DNA from: MWBF01 sp964614645 | Lineage (GTDB): Bacteria; Chloroflexota; Anaerolineae; CG2-30-64-16 | Length of the DNA stretch: 64,000 nt | Assembly (NCBI GenBank): GCA_964614645.1 | Contig: CAZTMA010000001.1 | Location: forward strand, 1 to 64,000 | Direction: 5' to 3' | In this document: in pieces, positions 44,555-53,154 of the stretch | Numbering within the stretch: position 1 is the stretch's first letter | How the letters are laid out: each line of letters opens with the position of its first letter | The notes under the pieces: generated by a model | Databases searched by the model: none | What the model was told of the DNA's origin: nothing | What the model saw: only the letters and a program-made list of their open reading frames with translations | Translations under genes and position numbers: made by a program

Positions 44555-45607
44555 ATGCCTAAGGAACTCAACCGCCAGGCCCACATGGTCCTGCGCGAGG
44601 CTCTGACCGGTCTCTATTGGGACGTGAAGGACATCAGGCTGGTCACGAAGGACGCAGGGCTCAATGTCGGACGTATCGGTTGGAACGAGGCGGCACAGAT
44701 CTCGTGGGAGAACGTCCTGAATGAGGCCAACAATCAAGGCTTGGTCAAGGTGCTGGCGCAGCGCGTGCTGAAGGATTACCCCAACGAAGAGCAGATCAAG
44801 CTGGCTGCGGCAGGCGAACTGACCGCCATCCCAACCCCTTCGCTACCTGCGGAGGACCTGGCCCGCTTGAAGACGGGGGGCCGGCTCGAGAAGATCATCG
44901 GTGCGGCGAGCACCTTCCGGCCGATCGGGTTCCTGGAGCGCGGCATGAAGGTCTCCCGTTCGGTGTGCCGTGTCGTTCTGCCGCTGAAGCCGGGCGAGGA
45001 TAAGCCCGGCACCGGCAGCGGCTTCCTCATCGACGGCAACATTCTCATCACCAACCATCACGTGCTGCCCGATGCAGCGACGGCCCGCGCCGCGCATGTT
45101 GAATTCAACTATCAAACGGACGAATTGGGTGCGGAGCTGACGCCGACCCCCTATGACCTCGATCCGGACGCGCCCAATGGGTTCGCCACCTCGCTCCTGG
45201 ATGAACAAGGTGGCGACGACTGGACCGCGGTCAAGGTCAAGGGCGATCCTGCGACGAAGTGGGGCACGCTGCGCATCTTCAAGCTGGAAGCAGAGGCCAT
45301 GCCGAAGGAGAAGGATGAGGTCATCGTCATCCAGCATCCCGGCGGCGGACGCAAGCAGATTGCCCTGTCGCACAACACGGTTGTCGAGGCGAGTGAGCGG
45401 CGCGTCCAGTACCTGACCGACACCGCCGAAGGCTCATCAGGCTCCCCGGTGTTCGATGTGAAGTGGCGCGTGGTCGCGCTGCACCACGCTGGCGACTGGC
45501 TGACCGGCGTGACGACCGGCAAACCGGTATATGCCAACCAGGGGATCCACATCAATCAGGTTATCGCCGGGTTGAGAAAAGCAGGAATGTTAACGGACGG
45601 CTCTTGA
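44555..45607 (+). CDS. EAD1 plus V8-type trypsin-like protease
   Basis: The 350-residue protein has an N-terminal effector-associated domain 1 (about 8-86: helices with VTKDAGLNVGRI, the central Trp in ISWENVLNEA, and VLKDYPNEEQIKLA). A glutamyl-endopeptidase (V8)-like protease domain follows with the full triad His169 (ITNHH), Asp222 (GDDWTAV) and Ser295 (EGSSGSP). The VALHHAG strand keeps the His that lines the S1 pocket of Glu-specific relatives. No signal peptide; likely a cytoplasmic effector recruited through EAD1 contacts. ATG 44555 follows AAGGAGG by six bases. Confidence 0.87.
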   Translation: MPKELNRQAHMVLREALTGLYWDVKDIRLVTKDAGLNVGRIGWNEAAQISWENVLNEANNQGLVKVLAQRVLKDYPNEEQIKLAAAGELTAIPTPSLPAEDLARLKTGGRLEKIIGAASTFRPIGFLERGMKVSRSVCRVVLPLKPGEDKPGTGSGFLIDGNILITNHHVLPDAATARAAHVEFNYQTDELGAELTPTPYDLDPDAPNGFATSLLDEQGGDDWTAVKVKGDPATKWGTLRIFKLEAEAMPKEKDEVIVIQHPGGGRKQIALSHNTVVEASERRVQYLTDTAEGSSGSPVFDVKWRVVALHHAGDWLTGVTTGKPVYANQGIHINQVIAGLRKAGMLTDGS

Positions 45608-45619
45608 GGAGGTCGCATC

Positions 45620-46222
45620 ATGTCGTGGCACGCATCGCTCAGCCGGTTGGTCCAGGTCCTCGCGAATCTCTATGACACCGAAGCACAGGCTCGCATTGTG
45701 GCGAAGGATGCCGGACTGGACCTGACGCGCATTCCTCTCAGTGGCAGCGCACAGATCTTCTGGGATGCCATCGTGACCGAAGCCCACAAACAGAACTGCA
45801 TGGAAGCGCTGGTGCAGCAGGCGCGGAGTGAGTTTCCCCTGAACGCAGAACTGCAGGCGACCTTGCAGGCAATTCAGCAGGACTATCTCGCCTGGCAGCA
45901 GGAGCCGGTCGTGGTTGAGCCAGCTGCCCCGCGCATCTACCAGCTCACGCCGCAGCAGAAACGGCCGCTTGTCGATGCGCTGCTCGGTTGCCCCACGATG
46001 CAAGCCCGCCAGAGCCGGGACACTGTCGTAGAGGATCTGCGAGCAGATATCCGGAACAACGTCGAGCGGCACAACGCGCCGCGCCTGGATGTGAACAGCA
46101 TCGTCAGCACTGCGCTGGTCTACGCGGGCGGGCTCCAGGAACTGATCGAGGCCGTGCGCAACTACGAAGGCGACTCGCTGCCGATGATAGAAGTGGACCG
46201 GGTGATCGCTTCGTTCGGGTAA
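45620..46222 (+). CDS. EAD1-EAD2 adaptor protein
   Basis: The 200-residue protein holds two adaptor domains and nothing else: an EAD1 (about 6-80; AKDAGLDLTRIPL, FWDAIVTEA, SEFPLNAEL) and, after an acidic/Pro linker, an EAD2 (about 109-198; LLGCPTMQ, SRDTVVEDL, ALVYAGGLQELIEAVRNYEG, SLPMIEVDRV). Such proteins are expected to bridge effectors and sensors by like-with-like domain contacts. It starts 12 bp after the V8-like protease gene, behind GAGGAGG. Confidence 0.82.
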   Translation: MSWHASLSRLVQVLANLYDTEAQARIVAKDAGLDLTRIPLSGSAQIFWDAIVTEAHKQNCMEALVQQARSEFPLNAELQATLQAIQQDYLAWQQEPVVVEPAAPRIYQLTPQQKRPLVDALLGCPTMQARQSRDTVVEDLRADIRNNVERHNAPRLDVNSIVSTALVYAGGLQELIEAVRNYEGDSLPMIEVDRVIASFG

Positions 46223-46257
46223 GGCCATAGCGTCAGTTGCACAGGAGGGCCGGGGGG

Positions 46258-47934
46258 ATGGACGTCGCCAAACAGCGGGAAATCGTGGAGGCTCTCACTG
46301 CCTGTCCCAGCATGGGCAGCGAGCCGCGCCGCGACGCGGTCGTGGAAGAACTGCGCGAGAGCATCCGGTCTGCGATCGACCGCAGCGCGTCAGGCCGCGA
46401 TGATGTGACGGCGATTGTCCGCGCCTGTCTCCAGTTCTTCAACGGGCTGGAGGAACTGGTGGCCGCGGTGCGCGTACGCGACGGGGACTCGCTTCCGATG
46501 CAGAACCTCGACCGGGTGATTCTGCGGGTGTTCGGCTTCGACCTGGCGGAGGAGGAGATGGGCCTGCGGTTGCTGACCGTGCTGGCGGGCATCCAGGCCG
46601 CACCGGACGACCTCCAGCGCACCTACCGGCGTCTCCTGCCGCCCGACGTGGCGCCCGCCCCGGATGCTCGCGGCCTGTTCAGCGTGTTGCCGCATCTCTG
46701 GCAGATATCGCGTGAACTGGCGACGCAGAGCCGCACCGGCAACGTACCGATCCTCGACTTCGTCGAACAACTGGCGCGCGATGCGCCGGGCAGCGTCGCG
46801 GGCCAGTTGCGCGGCTGGGCAACCGAGGTGACATCCCTGGTGCTCTCGACCGGACCCGCGGGACGGCCGGCGGACATGGTTATGCGCGGCACCGGAACCG
46901 GCGACGGCGGGGTCAGCGCGCTGGACCCGCGGCTGGCCATCCTCGCCAGCGTGCTCGCGGCCCTCTATCCTTCTATAGAGGCGTCGGGTGAGCTGGTGGC
47001 CGCAGCGCGCCTGAATCCGGTCGGCATCGAGTTTCGCGAACTGCCCTCGCTCAACTGGCACAACATCCTGACGGCTGCCGCGCGGCGCGACCGCGTTAGC
47101 CACCTGGTCGAAGCTGCGCTGGCAGACCAGCCAGACAACCCCTGGCTGAAGGTGGCGCTGGGCCAGCAGCAGTCGGCTTATGAGCCCGAGGTGCGGCCTT
47201 CCGATGAGCCCACAGCGGTAGCGCAACCATCGCCGGCCGCGGGAAGCCCGCTGCCGGCCTGGCCGCAGCACGTCAGCTTTCTGGAAGAAGCCCTGAATCG
47301 CGCCCAGGCGGTGCTGCTCATCCAGTTACCAAATGGGGGCAGTGGTACCGGCTTCCTCGTACAAGGTGATCTCCTGATTACCGGTGGATTCAACATCCGC
47401 AATGTTGCCGAGGCACGCGAGGCTGTCGTCCGCTGCAATTTCCAGCGTACGATGGGAGAACTGATGACGACTTCTGAGGAGCTCCGCCTGTTGCCGGATC
47501 AAGGCTTTGCAACCACAGAGGATCGGCTATGGACTGCGGTGCGGGTTGCCAGGAAGCCGACTGAACGCTACGGCTATCTGCACCTTGAGCCGGCCAGCCC
47601 CCAGGTCAAGGATCGGGTCAGCCTGATCCATCATACCGGAGGCGGGCCGAAGCAACTGGAACTTCTAAATCGGATTGTAATTGATGTGGACAAATCCAGT
47701 CTCCAGTATGACACGGAGAACCCCCTCCACAGCATCAAGCAGCCCGGGTCCGGGGGGGCGCCGATCTTCGATGTGAATTGGCGGGTCGTCGGGGTGCATC
47801 GTGCGCACGGCACGCTGAAGGCCCTTTCCGGTGGGGAGCGCCGTTGCAGCGAAGGGGTGCACATCAATGTCATCATCGAGGGGTTGAAGGCCGCCGGCCT
47901 GTATCTGGGCAAGGGGGAGGGTGAGACACCATGA
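46258..47934 (+). CDS. EAD2-EAD1 protein with catalytically dead V8-like protease domain
   Basis: The 558-residue protein has an N-terminal EAD2 (about 5-90, with GDSLPMQNLDRV), a helical middle region containing PILDFVEQLA (~90-220, not recognised), an EAD1 (about 222-304) and a V8-like protease domain (~340-550). The protease domain aligns well with that of the 44555 gene, but the catalytic positions are Phe378 (ITGGF for ITNHH), Leu424 (RLWTAV for DDWTAV) and Gly499 (GSGGAP for GSSGSP). It is therefore a predicted pseudoprotease, perhaps a regulator, decoy or sensor. ATG 46258 is preferred over the track's TTG because AGGAGG lies nine bases upstream. Confidence 0.85.
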   Translation: MDVAKQREIVEALTACPSMGSEPRRDAVVEELRESIRSAIDRSASGRDDVTAIVRACLQFFNGLEELVAAVRVRDGDSLPMQNLDRVILRVFGFDLAEEEMGLRLLTVLAGIQAAPDDLQRTYRRLLPPDVAPAPDARGLFSVLPHLWQISRELATQSRTGNVPILDFVEQLARDAPGSVAGQLRGWATEVTSLVLSTGPAGRPADMVMRGTGTGDGGVSALDPRLAILASVLAALYPSIEASGELVAAARLNPVGIEFRELPSLNWHNILTAAARRDRVSHLVEAALADQPDNPWLKVALGQQQSAYEPEVRPSDEPTAVAQPSPAAGSPLPAWPQHVSFLEEALNRAQAVLLIQLPNGGSGTGFLVQGDLLITGGFNIRNVAEAREAVVRCNFQRTMGELMTTSEELRLLPDQGFATTEDRLWTAVRVARKPTERYGYLHLEPASPQVKDRVSLIHHTGGGPKQLELLNRIVIDVDKSSLQYDTENPLHSIKQPGSGGAPIFDVNWRVVGVHRAHGTLKALSGGERRCSEGVHINVIIEGLKAAGLYLGKGEGETP

Positions 47935-49091
47935 AGTTTGAGGATATCGTGCGCCGGCTGGCGGATTTGTTGGCCGAGTTGTTCCCCGCAGCGGCCGCTG
48001 GGCCGCGCCTTGCCGAGGCAGCCGGCATCGAGTTGGAAGGCAGCCTGCTCGACGGGGGCCAGGATCGGGTAGCCTGGTGGCGCGCCGCGCTCAGCACAGT
48101 GACGGAGGAACAGGTGGGCAAGCTGCTGGCGCTGGCCCAGCAGGAGCGTGCCGGTTCCTTTGCCCTGTTGATCCTGCAGAGCGAATTCGAGCGGTGGTGG
48201 CGCGAACGCCACCAGGTCTACCGCGGGGCCAAATCCGGAGCCCGACCTGAACCGGTGTCCCCACCGGCACCCATTTCGAAGGACGTGGAGCCGCCCGAAA
48301 CCACCGGGCCATCCGCTCCGCAATCCTCTTTCTCCGCTGGGGTTGCGGCAGTGACTACCCTGCGGCTGGACGCTGCCGTGCCGGAGCGCGTCGTAGTAGG
48401 CCGGCCCTTCACGATTGCCGTGGCCGTCCGCCAACTGGCCTCCCCGCGGCTGAGCGAGGCGGATATGCCTGTGATGCGCTCCAGCGATGCGCAGGTGTTC
48501 TGGCCCGCGGGGCAGCCGTTCGTGCGGCTGCGCCTCGAGGTCTCGTCGGCATACTGCACGGTGAACAATGAGTCATCGCGCGCCTTCAGGCTCTACCAGG
48601 CCCACGACTCGCCCACATTCTACTTCTCCCTGACGCCCACCGTTACCGGCCAGATCGATGTCCATATCGAGCTGTACCAGGAAGATGACCTCATCGGCAG
48701 CACGCGCATCAACACCACGGCGGATGAGCAGGTGCAGCGGCTGGCCGGCACGGTCGAGATCGTGATGCACAGCCAGACCGTCGAGGCTGCGCGGATGACG
48801 GCCGCGGCGAAGATGAAATTGGCGAAGACGCTGCTGCGCTGCCCGACCGTCCTCGACCGGGAGAATCGGGATGCGATCGTCACCGATCTGCCCGAGGAGA
48901 TTCGGCTTGGAGTGAGCCGCAGCGATTCAGCCCTGCTCGACGTCCAGAACATCATCGGGCTGGCTTTGAACTATGAGGGAGGGCTGAACGCCTTCATCGA
49001 GGGGGTGCGCCTGTTCGAAGGCAATTCGCTCCCCATGGCGAAGGTGGATCGCGTCCTGGGCGAGATTGGTTGGGTCGGTCTGGCGGACTGA
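47931..49091 (+). CDS. EAD1-beta-domain-EAD2 protein
   Basis: The 386-residue protein has an N-terminal EAD1-like domain (about 4-88), a Pro-rich linker, a beta-sandwich-like middle (about 142-270; VPERVVVGRPFTIAVAVRQL, YFSLTPTVTGQIDVHIELYQ) and a C-terminal EAD2 (about 288-380; RCPTVLDRENRDAIV, GNSLPMAKVDRV). The middle domain is an immunoglobulin-like fold seen in conflict-system proteins, but I cannot name it further. It overlaps the pseudoprotease gene by ATGA. The gene ends 6 bp before the convergent trkH. Confidence 0.8.
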   Translation: MKFEDIVRRLADLLAELFPAAAAGPRLAEAAGIELEGSLLDGGQDRVAWWRAALSTVTEEQVGKLLALAQQERAGSFALLILQSEFERWWRERHQVYRGAKSGARPEPVSPPAPISKDVEPPETTGPSAPQSSFSAGVAAVTTLRLDAAVPERVVVGRPFTIAVAVRQLASPRLSEADMPVMRSSDAQVFWPAGQPFVRLRLEVSSAYCTVNNESSRAFRLYQAHDSPTFYFSLTPTVTGQIDVHIELYQEDDLIGSTRINTTADEQVQRLAGTVEIVMHSQTVEAARMTAAAKMKLAKTLLRCPTVLDRENRDAIVTDLPEEIRLGVSRSDSALLDVQNIIGLALNYEGGLNAFIEGVRLFEGNSLPMAKVDRVLGEIGWVGLAD

Positions 49092-49097
49092 TCGCGA

Positions 49098-50456
49098 TCA
49101 GCCGATGAGCACCTGCGCTTCGGGGTAGGACACGGGCTGGGGTGGCGCGGTCTGGGCGAGCGCGGCGACGACGGTCAGCGCGCCCAAACGTCCCCAGAAC
49201 ATCACAAACATGATGACGAACTGGCCGAAGAGGTTGAGCTGGTCGGTGAAGGCCAGCGACAGGCCGGTCGTCGCGAAGGCCGAGACCACCTCGAACAGCG
49301 CCGTGTCAAGCGTGACGCGGTGGGTCATCAGGATCAGCCAGGTCGCGATGCCGACCACAAACAGAGAGATCGTCAGCACTGCGCCGGCGCGGCGCACGGT
49401 GTCCGCCCCGATGGACCTGCCGCCAATCTGCGCGACCGGCTGCCCCTGGGCATAGGCCCACAGCGAAAGTGTCAGGACGGCGAACGTGCCGGTCGTGATG
49501 CCCCCACCCATGGAGGCAGGCGCGGAGCCAATCAGCATCAGGGCCATGACGAGCCATTGGCTCGCCGGCGTCAGTTGCTCGAAGCCTGACAGGGCCGCAA
49601 ACCCCGCAGTCCGGGCTGAGATTGACTGGAACAGCGACATGCTGAGGCGCTCGAACCAGGCCATCTGCGTCATCGTGCCGTTCACCCTGGATTCAGCCAA
49701 CAGGATGCCCAGCCACCCCACTGCTATCAACCCCGCGTAGACCGCAAAGGTGATCTTCGTGTGCAGGGTCAGCTTACCCCGCTGCCAGAACAGGTCTGAG
49801 AGCACGGGGATCCCCAGCCCGCCGAAGATAATCAGCCCCGCGAAGACGCCGAGCGTAAACGGATCGGTCGGGATCCCGCCTGTGTGGCCCGGCGTGCCCG
49901 TGAACAGCTCGAAGCCCGCGTTGCAGAAGGCCGATGTGGCATGGAAGATGGCATAGAACAGCGCGCGTCCATTGCCCAGCATGTGTCGCCAGCTCAGCCA
50001 TAACAAGGCCGCGCCTGTCCCCTGAATCGCCAGCGAGGTCAGGAAGACCCGGCCCGCAATGTTCAGAACCGCGCGTGGCTCGAGCAGACCCAGGGAATCG
50101 CGTAGCGCCAGCCGGTCCGCCAGCGAGATTTTACGGCCCAGCAGCCGCAGAATGACGACCGCCGCCGACATGAACCCGACGCCGCCAATTTGCACGAGCA
50201 GCAGGAGAATCACCTGGCCCGCCAGGCTGAGGTCTTGCGCCGGCACGATGATCGAGAGACCCGTCACCGCCAGCGCGGAAGTCGCGGTGAAAAGGGCTTC
50301 GTTGGCTGCAAGCGGCCGCGTGGCAACCCCCGGCAGAAGCAACAGCAGCGTGCCGAGCAGGATCAGCAGCCCCAGGCCGCCTACCAGCCGGACGGCCGTC
50401 CGGATGCGGTGACGCTGTACATTCCGGGCGGCGACCGGGCGCCTCATGGCGGGCAT
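49098..50456 (-). CDS. trkH: TrkH/KtrB-type potassium uptake membrane subunit
   Basis: The 452-residue membrane protein has the four pore-loop repeats of the TrkH/KtrB superfamily, with selectivity Gly in segments such as TSALAVTGLSI, TSAFCNAGFELF and SARTAGFAAL, and SAFATTGLSLAF. It conducts K+ (often Na+-coupled) when gated by the TrkA ring. It follows trkA with a 3-bp gap on the minus strand. Confidence 0.9.
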   Translation of the reverse strand: MPAMRRPVAARNVQRHRIRTAVRLVGGLGLLILLGTLLLLLPGVATRPLAANEALFTATSALAVTGLSIIVPAQDLSLAGQVILLLLVQIGGVGFMSAAVVILRLLGRKISLADRLALRDSLGLLEPRAVLNIAGRVFLTSLAIQGTGAALLWLSWRHMLGNGRALFYAIFHATSAFCNAGFELFTGTPGHTGGIPTDPFTLGVFAGLIIFGGLGIPVLSDLFWQRGKLTLHTKITFAVYAGLIAVGWLGILLAESRVNGTMTQMAWFERLSMSLFQSISARTAGFAALSGFEQLTPASQWLVMALMLIGSAPASMGGGITTGTFAVLTLSLWAYAQGQPVAQIGGRSIGADTVRRAGAVLTISLFVVGIATWLILMTHRVTLDTALFEVVSAFATTGLSLAFTDQLNLFGQFVIMFVMFWGRLGALTVVAALAQTAPPQPVSYPEAQVLIG

Positions 50457-50459
50457 GCG

Positions 50460-51125
50460 CTAGGATACCCTGGCGAGCCGGTCGAGATTGGCGTTGGAAC
50501 CGATGACCACAAGCAGGTCGTCCGCCTGCATGATTACATCTGCAGACGGCGAGATCAGGAATTCCTCGTTGCGCTTGATCGCCAGCAATGTGATGGCGAA
50601 CCGGCCGCGCAGGTCTACCTGGCGCAGGCTCCGGCCTACGAAGGAACTGGGCGTGCGGAACTCGGTGATCGTGTGGTCCGCATCCAGGGTGAGGTGATCG
50701 AGGAGCAAGGGCATGGTCAGGCTGTAGGCGAGCCGCTGGCCGGCCTCATATTCGGGCAGAACTACCCGATCCGCGCCGACCTTGAGCAGGATGGTTTTCT
50801 GTCGCTCGCTGAGAGCCTTGCACACGATCCGGCGCACCCCCAGGCTTTTCAAAGCGACGGTCGCCATGAGATTACTCTCGAAGTCCGCGCCGATGGCCAC
50901 CACGACCGTGTCAAACGACGCGATATCGATCGCCCGCAGGGCGTCCTCGTCGCTCGCATCCAGGGCCACGGTCTGTGTCAGCTCGTCCGCGAACTGCTGC
51001 ACCAGGGCGCGGTCGCGATCGATGCCGATGACCGTGTATCCGCGTGCGACCAGTGTCAGCGCGAGGCTGCTGCCGAAACGGCCCAGCCCGATGACGGCAA
51101 ATTCAGGTTGGTTGTTCTTCGCCAT
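50460..51125 (-). CDS. trkA: TrkA/KtrA-type potassium channel regulatory subunit
   Basis: The 221-residue protein has an RCK_N Rossmann domain with GLGRFGSS (NAD/ATP site, residues ~13-20) and a conserved acidic DRDR strand end, followed by a RCK_C domain (from ~140: TITEFRTPSSFVGRSL). RCK_C domains of such proteins bind c-di-AMP in several bacteria, and a c-di-AMP receptor gene lies in the same window. It forms an octameric ring that gates TrkH. Confidence 0.92.
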   Translation of the reverse strand: MAKNNQPEFAVIGLGRFGSSLALTLVARGYTVIGIDRDRALVQQFADELTQTVALDASDEDALRAIDIASFDTVVVAIGADFESNLMATVALKSLGVRRIVCKALSERQKTILLKVGADRVVLPEYEAGQRLAYSLTMPLLLDHLTLDADHTITEFRTPSSFVGRSLRQVDLRGRFAITLLAIKRNEEFLISPSADVIMQADDLLVVIGSNANLDRLARVS

Positions 51126-51167
51126 AGGTGTGGGTTCCTCTAGCGGTCAAACTGGGGTGCTGCACAC

Positions 51168-51196
51168 AGTCTACTCTTGTCCCGCGTCTTGCGCAA
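51168..51196 (-). promoter_or_regulatory. Minus-strand promoter TTGCGC-17-TAGACT
   Basis: Read on the minus strand: -35 TTGCGC (51196-51191), 17-base spacer, -10 TAGACT (51173-51168), about 43 bp before trkA. Confidence 0.6.
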
Positions 51197-51302
51197 GCGG
51201 CAAAAGTCGCCAATCGTATTTCCGGCCCCTGTCCCTGGTAAGCTTTTGTGCTAGCTTTGTCAACAGGCTTGCGCGCCATGGCCGCGGCATCGCGCGCCGG
51301 AA

Positions 51303-51331
51303 TTGTCAACATTCGACAACGGCTATACAAT
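51303..51331 (+). promoter_or_regulatory. Promoter TTGTCA-17-TACAAT
   Basis: TTGTCA (51303-51308) and TACAAT (51326-51331) with a 17-base spacer, before the CooC-like gene. Two ACA triplets 11 bp apart (51316 and 51327) weakly resemble the CarH-type operator repeats found downstream. Confidence 0.6.
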
Positions 51332-51387
51332 GACTCTTGCAACAGACATGCCTGACGATTACGACTGACCAGGATAAGGACAACATC

Positions 51388-52170
51388 ATGCCAAAAATCG
51401 CCATTACCGGAAAAGGCGGCGTCGGGAAGACGACGTTGACCGCGCTGCTCTCGTACGTTTATGCCCAGCAGGGCCACGATGTGATTGCCATTGACGCGGA
51501 CCCCGCGGGCAACCTGGGGATGGCCTTCGGGCTCAGTGCGGCGCTGGATGCTGAGCTCAAGCCCATCGCGGAGATGGAAGCCTTGATCTACGAGCGCACC
51601 GGCGCCCAGCCCGGCACGGTCGGCGGCTGGTTCAAGCTCAACCCTAAGGTGGACGACATCCCTGACAATTTCAGCATCCACCACCGGGGCGTGCGGCTCC
51701 TGCGCCTGGGCACGGTGCGCGGGGGCGGGACGGGTTGCCTGTGTCCTGAAAATGCGCTGCTCAAAGCCCTGGTCACGCACCTGTTGTTGCGCAAGAACCA
51801 GACGCTTATCCTGGATATGGAAGCGGGCGTGGAGCACCTGGGCCGGGGCACAGCCGGCTCCGTCGATGCATTCGTGATTGTAGTGGAGCCGGGCCTGCGC
51901 AGCCTGGGCACTGCGGAGCAGATCCGCGGGCTGGCTGCAGAAATCGGCATCCATCAGGTGTACCTGGTCGCAAACAAGACCCGTCATGCGGACGATGAGG
52001 CCTTTATCCGGGCCCATGCGGATGGGATGCCCGTGTTGGGCAGCCTGCCGTATACCGCCGATGCAGTGGCCGCGGATCAGGGAGGGCTGGCCGTTTTCGA
52101 CCAGGCGCCTGAGCTGCTGGCGGCCGCAGAGCGGATCGCGGATGCCCTGGCAGAACTTGCAGTGACGTGA
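51388..52170 (+). CDS. CooC-like nickel-insertion P-loop ATPase
   Basis: The 260-residue protein has a deviant Walker A GKGGVGKT (8-15), AIDADPAGNLG, the dimeric CooC Cys motif CLC (Cys117-Cys119, GGTGCLCPENALL) and LILDMEAGVEHLGRG. CooC loads nickel into carbon-monoxide dehydrogenase, but no CODH gene is in view. Its placement before two B12-binding regulators is unusual; corrinoid or C1 metabolism is one possible link. ATG 51388 follows AAGGA seven bases upstream, so the longer N-terminal frame is not used. Confidence 0.85.
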   Translation: MPKIAITGKGGVGKTTLTALLSYVYAQQGHDVIAIDADPAGNLGMAFGLSAALDAELKPIAEMEALIYERTGAQPGTVGGWFKLNPKVDDIPDNFSIHHRGVRLLRLGTVRGGGTGCLCPENALLKALVTHLLLRKNQTLILDMEAGVEHLGRGTAGSVDAFVIVVEPGLRSLGTAEQIRGLAAEIGIHQVYLVANKTRHADDEAFIRAHADGMPVLGSLPYTADAVAADQGGLAVFDQAPELLAAAERIADALAELAVT

Positions 52171-52182
52171 GGCGAGGTGGCT

Positions 52183-53145
52183 ATGACTGAGGAAGCGCGC
52201 TTGAGTGCCTACGACGATGCACCCGTCTACACCATCAAGACGGTCGTGCAGGAGACGGGCATCCCGCCGGCCACGTTGCGGGCCTGGGAACGGCGTTACG
52301 GGGTATTGTCGCCCGGCCGCAGCGACGGCGGCTATCGGCTCTATTCGGAGCGCGATATCGCCATCCTGCGCTGGCTGAAAACGCAGGTGGATACAGGCGT
52401 CTCCATCAGCCGGGCTGTGGCGCTCCTGGAACTGCGGCACCAGGCCGGGGAGCAGCCGGAACGCAAGACCGCCCGATCCGGGCCGGATCAGGCGCTACTG
52501 GCCCCGGCGGGAGCGCGCAGCGCCGATGCCATCGGTGATGAACTGGTGGATGCTCTGTTAGCATTCCAGGAAGCGCGCGTGGAAACCCTCCTGAACGAGG
52601 CCTTCGCGCTGTATCCGGTGGAAGCGGTGGCCGAGGACATCATCACGCCGGTCCTCGTTGAAATCGGTGAGATGTGGCACCGAGGCGAGGCGAGCGTCGT
52701 GCAGGAGCACTTCGCCACGGCAATCCTGCGCCGCCGGCTGACCGCCCTGTTCCACGCCTACGCGCAGCCCGCCGCGGGGCCGCTGGCCATGACCGGCTCC
52801 GGCCCGTCGGAATGGCATGATGTGGGCATTTTGCTCGTCAGTCTGGTGCTGCGCCGGATGGGTTGGCGGGTCATCTATCTGGGCCAGAATGTGCCTGCAG
52901 ACCACTTGGGGCAGGAGATCGCCCGGCTGCGGCCCGCGCTGGTTTGCCTCTCCGCCAGTACCCGCGAAAGCGGAGACGCGCTGGCAGATGTATACGAGTT
53001 AGTGCGCGCTCTGCCGGAGCCCCGGCCGCGCCTGGTCTTCGGCGGCCGCGCGTTCAATATTCACCCGGAACTGCGGAGCCGCTTTGCCGGCACCTACATC
53101 GCAGGCAGCGCTCGCGAACTCGCAAACGAATTAAGCCTCGGCTGA
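52183..53145 (+). CDS. CarH/LitR-like MerR-family B12-binding photoreceptor repressor (copy 1)
   Basis: The 320-residue protein has an N-terminal MerR helix-turn-helix (TLRAWERRYG, GGYRLYSERDI), a four-helix cap (~118-195) with Trp165-His166 and Glu175-His176 matching the CarH cap, and a cobalamin-binding Rossmann domain with EWHDVG (His212 as lower ligand) and LGQNVP. In CarH, adenosylcobalamin holds a tetramer on DNA in the dark and light breaks it apart. ATG 52183 has GGCGAGG five bases upstream. It follows the CooC-like gene closely. Confidence 0.85.
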   Translation: MTEEARLSAYDDAPVYTIKTVVQETGIPPATLRAWERRYGVLSPGRSDGGYRLYSERDIAILRWLKTQVDTGVSISRAVALLELRHQAGEQPERKTARSGPDQALLAPAGARSADAIGDELVDALLAFQEARVETLLNEAFALYPVEAVAEDIITPVLVEIGEMWHRGEASVVQEHFATAILRRRLTALFHAYAQPAAGPLAMTGSGPSEWHDVGILLVSLVLRRMGWRVIYLGQNVPADHLGQEIARLRPALVCLSASTRESGDALADVYELVRALPEPRPRLVFGGRAFNIHPELRSRFAGTYIAGSARELANELSLG

Positions 53146-53154
53146 TCTTACCCC

